Shown here: in pieces, positions 1 to 7,704 of the stretch | How the letters are laid out: every line of letters starts with the position of its first letter | Numbering within the stretch: position 1 is the first letter of the stretch | From: RGIG5612 sp045599965 | Lineage (GTDB): Bacteria; Bacillota; Clostridia; Lachnospirales; Lachnospiraceae | Reading direction: 5' to 3' | Length of the DNA stretch: 31,441 nucleotides | Assembly (NCBI GenBank): GCA_045599965.1 | Contig: JAZRXA010000060.1 | Span: 1-31,441, forward strand | The notes under the pieces: generated by a model | Seen by the model: the letters and a program-made list of their open reading frames with translations, nothing else | Databases searched by the model: none | What the model was told of the DNA's origin: nothing | Translations under genes and position numbers: made by a program

Positions 1-71
1 CCACTTCGAGCGCCGATTATCCACACATCCACCGCCAAAACATCTCATTCGCCAGCCGCCTTGATACAAAA

Positions 72-309
72 CATTCTCATATAAAGAGGGGTGCGCCTAT
101 GAGCGTATCAAAATCACTTTTTAGACACCAAAAGTACTCTCGTACGAGAGGGGGTGCGCCTATGAGAGTATCAAAATCACTTTTTAGACACCAAAAGTAC
201 TCTCATACGAGAAGGGGTATGCCTATGAGAGTATTTATAGCAATCAATTAGCATTAAAAGTATTCTCATATGAGGAGGGGTTCCGCCACAAGAGTATTTA
301 GCACTCAAA
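72..309. repeat. 63-bp tandem repeat array, four imperfect hairpin units
   Basis: Four units start at 72, 135, 198 and 261, exactly 63 bases apart. Each has a left arm (TACTCTCATA in unit 3, 198-207), a G-rich loop containing AGGGGT, and a right arm (TATGAGAGTA, 224-233) that is the reverse complement of the left arm. Unit 3 is a perfect 10-bp stem, unit 2 has one G-T wobble, and units 1 and 4 are more degenerate. The linker between arms is identical after units 1 and 2 and diverged after units 3 and 4. The array lies just beyond the terminator of the minus-strand operon. Its function is unknown; it could be an untranslated RNA, a protein-binding array or a decaying palindromic repeat family. 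Confidence 0.85.
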
Positions 310-387
310 AATGCAAAGAACCCTGCAAACCTTAATTTGTCGAAATAATTTAATATGAGTGTTGGGATTTTTATTAAATATTAAATT

Positions 388-411
388 AAAACCCGCATTG
401 TTGCGGGTTTT
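388..411 (-). terminator. Rho-independent terminator of the redox operon
   Basis: Read on the minus strand, AAAACCCGC and GCGGGTTTT form a 9-bp stem around a 6-base loop, 9 bases after the stop codon of the last operon gene, and an AT-rich tail follows. The plus-strand reading also has a T-rich tail at 408-421, so it may terminate in both directions. Confidence 0.85.
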
Positions 412-420
412 AGAATTTTT

Positions 421-1521
421 TTAGAATCTGCCGACTTTCGTGAGTTTCTTAGGAAGTTTTGGCATCTTGCCTTCGACTTTGACGATAGCTCCTTCATCGC
501 ATGCGCTTACGCATTTTCCGCAATGCTCGCACATATCTTGGTCAATCATATGGATATAACCTTTCTTTCCTTCGATAGCCATCTCATCACATTCGTCTGC
601 GCAATCCTCGCAACCTGTGCAAACGTCAGGTAAGATAACGTAGAATTCTTCTCCTTTATAGCAAACACCGGCTGGACAAGTTTTTTTCTTAATGTGAGCG
701 TCAAATTCATCAGCAAAAAGTTCGAATGCATCCAGCATAGGTTGTGGCATTGCTTTTCCGTAAGGACAATATGCTCCTATCTCAACGAGCTTAGAAACTT
801 CTTTTAATAAATCTATATCTTCAGCTTTTGCTTTGCCTTGATTCATGTCCGAAACGATTGTCTTAAATTGCAATGTGCCTTCTCGACACATAACGCATTT
901 TCCACATGATGCTTTCCAAACTTCATCCATATGCTTAATTATGAAATCAACTATGCATCCGTCTTTAGGAATAGCTGTTACGCTATTGAAAAGTTCATCA
1001 ATACCAACTTCCATTTCAGCTAGAGTTTCAGGAAGAACTATCTTCCCTTTTAGTCCTCCCACTAAAACAGCTTTTGCATTTGCGCAATCAACTACTTCAC
1101 TAAGTTTTGTTCCTACGCTAACTTCTTTAACTTCGCCGTTAACAGTTATGTGTTTAATAGAAGAATCACCTTTGCCTAAAAGGTAAGCGTCCTCCGGCAA
1201 AATAGTTAATACTTCTTTTTCTTCATAAACTGCAACAAAGTCGTCTTGAATCATTGGACGAGGAAGTTTTCCTTCAAATTGAAGTTTAACCGAATAAGGA
1301 TTATCTGCCGTTGGCGTTTGGCTTCCTTCTTTAACTTCCCAGTCAAATCCAGGGTTAGCCATTCCTTTTGGAATAAGTACTTTTATTTCTTTTGCATCAT
1401 TACTTTCAGCAAACTTTAATACTCCCGCCTTAATATCGTCCAAATGTTTTTCTAAAAAGTGAGGTGTGTTTTTAGAATAAATATCATCTTTTACTAAAGT
1501 TAAAACTACTATTTTTTCCAT
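421..1521 (-). CDS. Truncated NuoF-like iron-sulfur protein with two C-terminal [4Fe-4S] clusters
   Basis: A 366-residue electron-transfer protein. Residues about 82-180 resemble the end of the NuoF/HydB flavodomain and its SLBB domain (KAVLVGGLKGKIVLPE). Residues 206-252 carry the NuoF N3 [4Fe-4S] site, CGKCVMCREGT plus Cys252 in CPYGKA. A bacterial ferredoxin domain follows with Cys301/304/307/311 and Cys331/334/337/341. The usual FMN/NADH-binding GRGGAGFP motif is absent, and the protein is well short of a usual NuoF, so it probably passes electrons rather than oxidising NADH itself. The start has a strong site (AAGGAGGTGA) and overlaps the stop of the preceding gene by one base, implying translational coupling. 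It is the last gene of the operon. Its partner is most likely the NuoG/GltD fusion upstream. Confidence 0.8.
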   Translation of the reverse strand: MEKIVVLTLVKDDIYSKNTPHFLEKHLDDIKAGVLKFAESNDAKEIKVLIPKGMANPGFDWEVKEGSQTPTADNPYSVKLQFEGKLPRPMIQDDFVAVYEEKEVLTILPEDAYLLGKGDSSIKHITVNGEVKEVSVGTKLSEVVDCANAKAVLVGGLKGKIVLPETLAEMEVGIDELFNSVTAIPKDGCIVDFIIKHMDEVWKASCGKCVMCREGTLQFKTIVSDMNQGKAKAEDIDLLKEVSKLVEIGAYCPYGKAMPQPMLDAFELFADEFDAHIKKKTCPAGVCYKGEEFYVILPDVCTGCEDCADECDEMAIEGKKGYIHMIDQDMCEHCGKCVSACDEGAIVKVEGKMPKLPKKLTKVGRF

Positions 1522-3647
1522 TATTGTTCACCTCCTTTAGAATAATCACTCCAGAATTTTTGTGGGGCTATTTGCAATCTTAAATCGCATTGTAAACATC
1601 TTCCAGCTTCGCAAGTAGATGCATCGCAACTAAATCCTTTAGAGATTGTTTCGAAATCATTCTTTCTTTCTTCGGCGCCTCTCATCTGCAACTCTTCTCT
1701 ATTAAGATTTGCAAAGTTAGAAATTGTTCCTATATAAGGATTAGCTTCACGTTCTACTAAAGTTTCATCAATGTTTCCGTCGCCACCTAAATATTTATCC
1801 ATAATCTGGGCAACATCTCTTGCGCCTGCGATTGCATCAATTAAAAACTTAGTTCCTGTAATTACATCGCCAGCTGCAAAAATTCCATCAACACTTGTCT
1901 TATATCCGCTTGCACCTGTTTCAGGATCGATTGGATATCCAAATTTATTAAGTTCGATTCCGAATTCATCTGTAAGTCCTGTAACCTGTCCAGCTGCAAA
2001 TACGATGCTATCGCAAGGGATAACGTATGTGCTGTCCGCAACTGCATCTTCAACAAGTGCTCTTGTATCTGGGTCAAAGTGGAAACTATTTATTTTATGA
2101 ACTCTTAAGCCTTCAACTTTTCCATTTCCTAATATCGCTTCGTTTGAATGAGAATCATAAAGGTTTGCGCCTTCTTCTAAAGCTGCATCTCTTTCTTCTG
2201 GCGAAGCTTGGGAAGCTTGCGCTTCAAGGCATATAACGTTTACAGTTTTGCCTAATCTAATACATGTTCCGGCCACATCAAAAGCAACGTTTCCGCCACC
2301 TATGATATTAACTGTCTGACCTAAGTTAATTTCTGTTCCTAATCTAGAAGCTTGTAATACTTCTAATGCAGAATAAACTTCTGGAAGATCGCTTCCTTCT
2401 AAGTAAGTAAGTTTCTTTCCTACGCTAGTTCCTATTGCAACTAAAACTGCATCGTAATCTTTTTTTAGATCAGCTGCATTTGTTATAGGACTATTGCAAA
2501 CAATTTTTACGCCAGAATCTTCAATAACTTTTATTTCGTCTAGTACAGCCTTCGTTGGAATTCTATATTCTGGCATACCGCTTGTCATATGACCGCCAGG
2601 AATATTTTTAGATTCAAAGACTGTTACATCATGACCTTTTTTATTTAAATAATATGCTGCTGTAAGTCCTGCTGCGCCACCGCCTATTACGGCAACTTTC
2701 TTTTGCGTTCTAGGAGCAACTGTTAAGTATTTTTCTTTCCAGCTTTGGCTCTTATCATTTTCAGCTGCATATCTTTTTAGATTTCTAATTGAAAGTGGGC
2801 TATTTAAGCCTTTGCGCTTACATCCATCCTCACAATGATTATTACACACAAGTCCTAAAGCATGAGGGAACGGAACTTTCTCTCTAATAATTGCTACAGC
2901 CTTGGTAGCATCACCTTCGCTAACAGCACGGATGTATGCTGGAATATCTACATGAGCTGGACATTCGCCTTGGCATGGAACCATAGATAAATTCTTTGGA
3001 AGGTCGTCTCTAAATACGCCAACCTTATCTCTTATAGAGCCAGTTGGGCAAACTTCGACGCATGCACCGCAGAATCTACAATCTGCATTAGCCAAAGAAT
3101 CTCCATCAATTACAACTCTAAGTCTTCCATCTACCTTTTCGAATTTTAATGCAGAAACTCCTCTTAATTCTTCGCATGCTCTAACGCATCTTCCACAAAG
3201 AATACAACGATACATTTCATGAAGCATCAAAGGATTTGTCTCGTCTGCATTAACTCTAATTTTTAATTCTCTTAAAGCACGGCCCGTATCACCTACGTAT
3301 TGCGAAATTGATGCTAATTGGCACTTTCCATATTTAGGACAGCCCGTACACTCACTAGGGTGAGTTTTGAACATAAAATCGCAAGCAAGCTTGCGGAGGT
3401 CTTCCGCAAGCTTACTCTTTGTATTAACTACCATGCCTTCTTTAACTTTTGTTGAGCAAGAAGTAACTACGCCTTCTACTCCTTCTACTTCAACCACGCA
3501 AAGGCGACAGCCTCCGTTAGGATGAAGATTCTCATGATGGCAAAGGTGTGGAATATATATTCCGTTTTCCAATGCCGCATCGAGAATAGTTTTGCCCTCA
3601 TCAGCCAAAATCTTTTGGCCGTCAATTGTCAAACTTATTTGTGACAT
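1521..3647 (-). CDS. NuoG-like ferredoxin module fused to GltD-like NAD(P)H oxidoreductase
   Basis: A 708-residue multi-cluster flavoprotein. The N-terminal plant-type [2Fe-2S] domain uses Cys36/47/50/64. A NuoG-type His-Cys site follows (His96, Cys100/103/109), then two [4Fe-4S] sites (Cys148/151/154/158 and Cys190/193/196/200). From about residue 222 it becomes a GltD/NfnB-like module: a Cys-rich helical segment (Cys225/229/268/272/276), an FAD Rossmann motif GGGAAG near 322, an NAD(P)H motif IIGGGNVA near 448, and the C-terminal FAD motif GIFAAGD near 588. Four further cysteines lie at 674-687. It should take electrons from NAD(P)H through FAD into a chain of clusters, in the cytosol. A clear AAGGAG site precedes the ATG, and it lies 15 bases after the flavoprotein gene. 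The direction of electron flow, and any bifurcation, are inference. Confidence 0.82.
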   Translation of the reverse strand: MSQISLTIDGQKILADEGKTILDAALENGIYIPHLCHHENLHPNGGCRLCVVEVEGVEGVVTSCSTKVKEGMVVNTKSKLAEDLRKLACDFMFKTHPSECTGCPKYGKCQLASISQYVGDTGRALRELKIRVNADETNPLMLHEMYRCILCGRCVRACEELRGVSALKFEKVDGRLRVVIDGDSLANADCRFCGACVEVCPTGSIRDKVGVFRDDLPKNLSMVPCQGECPAHVDIPAYIRAVSEGDATKAVAIIREKVPFPHALGLVCNNHCEDGCKRKGLNSPLSIRNLKRYAAENDKSQSWKEKYLTVAPRTQKKVAVIGGGAAGLTAAYYLNKKGHDVTVFESKNIPGGHMTSGMPEYRIPTKAVLDEIKVIEDSGVKIVCNSPITNAADLKKDYDAVLVAIGTSVGKKLTYLEGSDLPEVYSALEVLQASRLGTEINLGQTVNIIGGGNVAFDVAGTCIRLGKTVNVICLEAQASQASPEERDAALEEGANLYDSHSNEAILGNGKVEGLRVHKINSFHFDPDTRALVEDAVADSTYVIPCDSIVFAAGQVTGLTDEFGIELNKFGYPIDPETGASGYKTSVDGIFAAGDVITGTKFLIDAIAGARDVAQIMDKYLGGDGNIDETLVEREANPYIGTISNFANLNREELQMRGAEERKNDFETISKGFSCDASTCEAGRCLQCDLRLQIAPQKFWSDYSKGGEQ

Positions 3648-3662
3648 GTTTAGCTCCTTAAT

Positions 3663-5132
3663 TTAGTTTTCGTCGCAATATTCTGCTGCGCCTTCTCCAG
3701 CGAAACGGCCTGTATTTACGCAGTAACCCATTGTGTTACCAGGTAATAAGAACATGTATGAATCGCCGTAGATAGTACATGTATCGGTTCCTGCTGCAAA
3801 AAATCCAGGAATCTTGTTCCATTCATCATCAAGAACTTCACAGTTTTCGTTAATCTTAATTCCACCTAATGTACCGTATCCAGATGGACGGAATCTAGCT
3901 GCATAGAAAGGAGCCTTTCTAATAGGTTTAAGATATTTATTAGGTTTGTAGAATTGACTATCAAATCCATCACAAAAATCGTTGTACTCATCAACTGTAT
4001 CTACTAAAACTTCTGGATCAATTCCTAAAAGTTCAGCGAGTTCTTCGATTGTATCTGCTTTAACAACATCTGGGTTGTTAGGATCATTAAGAACATCATC
4101 AACGCATTGCTCAAAATCATCGATTGATTCTGGATGATGAACGAAGTTTGTAACATCAAGTCCTCTCTTCTTATATCCATTAACGATTGCTTGATCTAAG
4201 ATTGAGAAACCAATTGCGCCTTTTTGGATTGTGATTGCATTTCCTGTGAATGTAGTATTTTGCATCATCTCTTCATTTATGAAACGTTTACCATAAAGGT
4301 TAACCATAAGGTTAGGTTGCATAAATACTGCAGGAATACAATCTGGACCCATATCGCACTGAGGAAGAAGATAAATCTTTTCAACTGTCATTTCTGTTGT
4401 AGCTGCGCCAGCTGCGATAGCCATCTTAATGCCTTCGCCCTTAAGACCAGGAATTACGATATTGAATAAGTCTTTACCATAAGTAACACCCATTCTTTCA
4501 TGCATATATTCTGGTGAATCTCCAGCACCGCCAGTAGCAACTATAACAGCTTTACAATCAACGTGATAATCCTCACCATCATTGCCTTTAGCGTTAACGC
4601 CACAGATTTTTCCTTCAGCGTCTCTTAAAATTTCTGTAGCAGGTGTTTCATAATAAAACTCTGCTCCGTTTTCTTTTGCTTTATCAAGCATTGCTTTGTT
4701 CATAACAGCGCCGCCGTTACGTCCAATACCAGCATTACCTAAAACTCCGTTAGGTGATACGATATGCCATGTTGATTCAGCCTTTGGAAAGTATGGATAA
4801 GCGCCTGCAAATACAACGCCTAAATCCTCTAACCATTCAATTGTTCCAGCTGATGCTTCAAAGTATTTCTTAACCATGTTTGCATCAACTCTCCAATGAG
4901 TATATTCCATGAACATCTTGAAAGCTTTTTCAACATCAATGTCTATCATTTGTGCTTGTTGTTGTTTTGTTCCGATTCCAAGAGGTCCCATACCCATGTT
5001 AGCTGCACCACCAGAAACATTCATCTTTTCAAATGCTACAACTTTGCATCCTGCTTCTGAAGCTTCTACTGAAGCTGCAAGGCCTGCAGGGCCAGTTCCG
5101 ATAATTACAACATCTGCTTGTAAATTTTTCAT
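3663..5132 (-). CDS. FAD-dependent oxidoreductase, fumarate-reductase-like flavoprotein
   Basis: A 489-residue FAD_binding_2-type protein. The N-terminal dinucleotide motif is IIGTGPAGL (residues 10-18), GGAANMG follows near residue 40, ATGGAG lies mid-protein and FFAAGTD near the C-terminus. It has no signal peptide, no FMN-binding domain and no haem motifs, so it is probably a soluble cytosolic reductase or dehydrogenase. The region that carries HHTMGG in fumarate reductases reads GYGTLGG here, and the usual HGxNRLGGN segment reads GDSYMFLLPGN, so the dicarboxylate-binding His and Arg are missing and the substrate is unlikely to be fumarate. The arginine of the GKRFINEE motif is kept. The chosen ATG (5130-5132) sits seven bases after GGAG; an in-frame ATG six bases upstream is too close to that site. 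It is the likely catalytic subunit of the operon. Confidence 0.82.
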   Translation of the reverse strand: MKNLQADVVIIGTGPAGLAASVEASEAGCKVVAFEKMNVSGGAANMGMGPLGIGTKQQQAQMIDIDVEKAFKMFMEYTHWRVDANMVKKYFEASAGTIEWLEDLGVVFAGAYPYFPKAESTWHIVSPNGVLGNAGIGRNGGAVMNKAMLDKAKENGAEFYYETPATEILRDAEGKICGVNAKGNDGEDYHVDCKAVIVATGGAGDSPEYMHERMGVTYGKDLFNIVIPGLKGEGIKMAIAAGAATTEMTVEKIYLLPQCDMGPDCIPAVFMQPNLMVNLYGKRFINEEMMQNTTFTGNAITIQKGAIGFSILDQAIVNGYKKRGLDVTNFVHHPESIDDFEQCVDDVLNDPNNPDVVKADTIEELAELLGIDPEVLVDTVDEYNDFCDGFDSQFYKPNKYLKPIRKAPFYAARFRPSGYGTLGGIKINENCEVLDDEWNKIPGFFAAGTDTCTIYGDSYMFLLPGNTMGYCVNTGRFAGEGAAEYCDEN

Positions 5133-5147
5133 AACCATTCTCCTTTA

Positions 5148-6944
5148 TTATCTGTAATCATAACCATCTGTTTTATATCTAGCTGGGATATAAGGAACTC
5201 TCAGCCATGATTCGTATTGTCCGCCAGTGTGGATTATATGTTTACCTTTATTGTCTGTATCCCATGACAATGGTTCAAACCAACCATCACGAATATATCC
5301 ACCAGCAATTTGTACACGAATTTTTTGACCTTTGTGCCAGAAACGACTAGAAGGAACAATCGCAATATCAACAGGAACAATTTCTCCTGGTTTGATTTTT
5401 TGATCTCTTAAGTGCGCTTGTACAGGCCAATAATATTCGCCTTTTTGACGATAGAATTTCATTTCTTCTTCGTCAAGTTCTCTTCTACTAACTCTCATCT
5501 TGCCCCATGCACCTGGGTGTGGCTCGTTAAGTGTGTACCATGGAATCCAATTTCCAGAAGCGTCAGCTTTTTGTACATTAACGAACATATCCATATCGTC
5601 ATAGCAATCACTAGAAACCCAAAGTCTAAGCCACATATAACCTGTAAGTTCTGTGTCTTCTTTAAATTCCATATCGAATTCAACTCTATCGATATATCCG
5701 TCTTCGCCAACTTCAGAGTTATAAGAAACTGATGATTCAGTTGCAACTGGACTTTCTTGCATAGAAAGATTAGCTGCATTGAGATAATATTTTCTATATT
5801 CTGTTCTCTTAAGTGGCCATTCTTTTTCTGCTCTTCTTTCGCAGAAATCAACATCAAAAGCATCCATAACATCAAGACGAACCTTTGGTGTCATCTCCCA
5901 ACCGTTATGGATATCTTTAAGATATCTATCATAGAACATCTTAAGATCTTGAAGGTTTACAGGTGAATATGTATCTGGCCATTCAAAATCTCTGTGTGCT
6001 CTAAACCATTTAAGTTTTGATTTACATCCGATAAACGCTCTAGATGAACCAGGAAGATGGAAATGTGACCATCCAGCTGTTTGATAAACAGGAATTTTTA
6101 CATTTTTAAAATCTGGTTGTTTATCTTTCCAATATCCATTATAGAAAGGATATTTACGAGCCATAGCTACTTGGTCATCAACACCGCCGTTACCAGTAAC
6201 TTGAGCTGCGATAAATTCATTAAATGAAAGTGCAGGGATTCCGCCTTCATAAAGAGAATCTCTATAAATATTTGTTGTGCTCTCCCAAGGTGCGATACAT
6301 GCTAAGTGAGGAGGTTGCTCTGCTGCAATTCCCCATTGATGCATAGCAACACCAGAGTTACCGCTCATACCGATTTTTCCATTACACCATTTTTGAGATG
6401 CAAGCCATTCAACAAAATCGTAACCGTCTTCTCTATCTTGATGAGTAAACATATGAACGTTGCCTTCTGAGTGTCCAGCACCACGTACGTCAACATTAGC
6501 AACAGCATAACCTTGATAGCACCAGAAAGCTGGGTCTGGAGATTCAAACTTTGCAAGATTAGAAACTGTGTGTGGTGGAACTCCCATTATTTGCCATTCA
6601 CTCATTCCATCACCAGGTCTCTTTCCAAACCAACTCCATGAAACGATTGCAGGAATCTTTTCTGTAACGTTAGCTGGCAGATATAAATCTGTATAAATCT
6701 TGCATCCATCTCTTAATACTACTTCAACGTCTTGGTAACAAATTACGTTTGGAGCAGCTTCATAAGTTCTTTGGTTAAATTCTGGGCAAAATCCTTGACC
6801 CATTCTTGCCATAGGGTCGTCAGATTGTGAAAGATCAATATAGTCTTGGTTAGGCACAGGTGTTCTAGCTACTCTATATATAGCTTCAATTTCTTCGCCT
6901 TGATAGACTTCATTTAATGTAAAAAATTTTCCGCCAATAGCCAT
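5148..6944 (-). CDS. CocE/NonD family alpha/beta hydrolase
   Basis: A 598-residue protein of the X-Pro dipeptidyl-peptidase/cocaine-esterase superfamily. The N-terminal catalytic domain has DVRGAGHSEG (152-161) and the nucleophile elbow IGMSGNSGVA, in which Ser197 is the probable nucleophile. The C-terminal half has the jelly-roll features of the family. Members hydrolyse esters or amides. The segment YQTAGWSHFHLPG has Ser-His where CocE has the catalytic Asp, so the triad acid may lie elsewhere. There is no signal peptide, so it is probably cytosolic. It is the first gene of the operon, with its own promoter and an AGGAGG site. The context suggests it releases or trims the compound that the flavoprotein then reduces; the substrate is unknown. 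Confidence 0.82.
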   Translation of the reverse strand: MAIGGKFFTLNEVYQGEEIEAIYRVARTPVPNQDYIDLSQSDDPMARMGQGFCPEFNQRTYEAAPNVICYQDVEVVLRDGCKIYTDLYLPANVTEKIPAIVSWSWFGKRPGDGMSEWQIMGVPPHTVSNLAKFESPDPAFWCYQGYAVANVDVRGAGHSEGNVHMFTHQDREDGYDFVEWLASQKWCNGKIGMSGNSGVAMHQWGIAAEQPPHLACIAPWESTTNIYRDSLYEGGIPALSFNEFIAAQVTGNGGVDDQVAMARKYPFYNGYWKDKQPDFKNVKIPVYQTAGWSHFHLPGSSRAFIGCKSKLKWFRAHRDFEWPDTYSPVNLQDLKMFYDRYLKDIHNGWEMTPKVRLDVMDAFDVDFCERRAEKEWPLKRTEYRKYYLNAANLSMQESPVATESSVSYNSEVGEDGYIDRVEFDMEFKEDTELTGYMWLRLWVSSDCYDDMDMFVNVQKADASGNWIPWYTLNEPHPGAWGKMRVSRRELDEEEMKFYRQKGEYYWPVQAHLRDQKIKPGEIVPVDIAIVPSSRFWHKGQKIRVQIAGGYIRDGWFEPLSWDTDNKGKHIIHTGGQYESWLRVPYIPARYKTDGYDYR

Positions 6945-6984
6945 ATTTTTTCCTCCTAAAAATTTGCATATTTATTCATATTTA

Positions 6985-7013
6985 ATTATAAAAAAAGTGC
7001 TTATTGTATTCAA
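6985..7013 (-). promoter_or_regulatory. Sigma-A-type promoter of the hydrolase/redox operon
   Basis: On the minus strand TTGAAT (7008-7013), a 17-base spacer and TATAAT (6985-6990) form a good promoter, giving a start near 6978 and a leader of about 34 bases carrying AGGAGG. The -35 box lies in the loop and arm of the carD terminator, so the two signals overlap physically. Confidence 0.65.
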
Positions 7014-7025
7014 TAAACACTTTTT
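6992..7025 (-). terminator. Terminator of carD
   Basis: On the minus strand AAAAAGTGTTTATTG pairs with CAATAAGCACTTTTT around a four-base loop (15 bp, one mismatch), followed by T residues. It begins 27 bases after the carD stop codon. Confidence 0.8.
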
Positions 7026-7052
7026 AATATATTGTTGAATTTTTAATTTTTA

Positions 7053-7556
7053 TCAGCCACCAGCTACCTGGTTTTTAACATATTCTTTTACTTTTTGTCT
7101 TTCAATATTAAGCGCTACAGCAAGTTCTCCATAAAGCTTGTCTTCTGCTAATTGGAAATATTTTTCATCACTAGCAGTTACTTTCTTACCTTCAGCAATA
7201 CGTTCTTGCTTTCTAACGTAAATTGTCTTAATCATGCTGACAAATTCTCTGCAATCACAACTACGCATTGTTTCTTTGTATTTTTCTTCACGCTTTTTCT
7301 CGTCTGTTATAACTAACATCTTTATTGATGGAATTTCTTTAACGATTTTACGAGCTTCTCTCTTTGAAATGACAGGTCTCATTACAACTTTGTCATTATC
7401 ACATGGTGTAAAGATAACACTCTTTTGTGAATAATATGGACATAAAGTATAATAATCGATTCCTTTTGGTACTCCACTTAAATCAGGAGTTCCTATTTTT
7501 TCAACTCTACAAACACCGGTGTTACCATAGACAACAAGATCACCTACTTGAAACAC
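7053..7556 (-). CDS. CarD-family transcription regulator
   Basis: A 167-residue CarD_CdnL/TRCF-like protein. The N-terminal RNA-polymerase-interacting domain begins FQVGDLVVYGNTGVCRVEKI and continues through about residue 60; the rest is a helical, basic C-terminal domain. Family members bind the RNA polymerase beta subunit and DNA near the -10 element and tune open-complex stability, mainly at rRNA and housekeeping promoters. The start is a GTG at 7554-7556 preceded by AGAGAGGAAAC. A longer in-frame ATG at 7628 would lie upstream of the predicted transcription start, so it is rejected. The gene is monocistronic, with its own extended -10 promoter and a strong terminator. Confidence 0.85.
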   Translation of the reverse strand: MFQVGDLVVYGNTGVCRVEKIGTPDLSGVPKGIDYYTLCPYYSQKSVIFTPCDNDKVVMRPVISKREARKIVKEIPSIKMLVITDEKKREEKYKETMRSCDCREFVSMIKTIYVRKQERIAEGKKVTASDEKYFQLAEDKLYGELAVALNIERQKVKEYVKNQVAGG

Positions 7557-7596
7557 TGTTTCCTCTCTTTCCTTTAAAATGCCATCAACAGTAGTT

Positions 7597-7605
7597 ATTA
7601 TAGCA
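7597..7605 (-). promoter_or_regulatory. Extended -10 promoter of carD
   Basis: On the minus strand TGCTATAAT is a perfect extended -10 element (TATAAT 7597-7602, TG at 7604-7605). No good -35 box lies 16-18 bases upstream. The transcript would begin near 7590, about 34 bases before the GTG start. Confidence 0.6.
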
Positions 7606-7646
7606 TGACTATAACAAATATGATACACGCAAGAAAAGATTTAAAA

Positions 7647-7669
7647 AAATCTTCAATATTTTAAGATTT
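7647..7669 (-). terminator. Probable weak terminator after the DUF554 gene
   Basis: On the minus strand AAATCTT, a nine-base loop and AAGATTT are followed by a run of T. The 7-bp stem is AT-rich and therefore weak, but it is well placed downstream of the DUF554 stop and just upstream of the carD promoter. Confidence 0.45.
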
Positions 7670-7704
7670 CTTTAATTATTTCTTAATATTTGATTTTTCT
7701 TGGA

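Larger units (their letters stand above)
1..420. other. Non-coding region at the left edge
   Basis: No convincing gene is seen here on either strand. The first 70 bases are GC-richer than the neighbouring genes and hold one perfect DnaA-box-like 9-mer, TTATCCACA, at 17-25; a single copy is weak evidence for anything. Positions 72-309 are a tandem array (separate entry), 310-387 are AT-rich with no recognisable structure, and 388-411 is the terminator of the redox operon. The element or gene to the left is outside the window. Confidence 0.7.

Noticed and set aside
17..25. Replication origin marked by a perfect DnaA box
   Set aside because: A single 9-mer match in 31 kb is expected by chance at an appreciable rate, and no dnaA, dnaN or AT-rich unwinding region accompanies it.
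72..309. CRISPR array
   Set aside because: The units are about 36 bases with spacers of about 27, but the first two spacers are identical and the repeats are degenerate. No cas gene is present.
7557..7628. 24-residue N-terminal extension of the CarD protein
   Set aside because: It would be encoded upstream of the predicted transcription start and lacks a ribosome binding site; the GTG with a strong site fits the family N-terminus.
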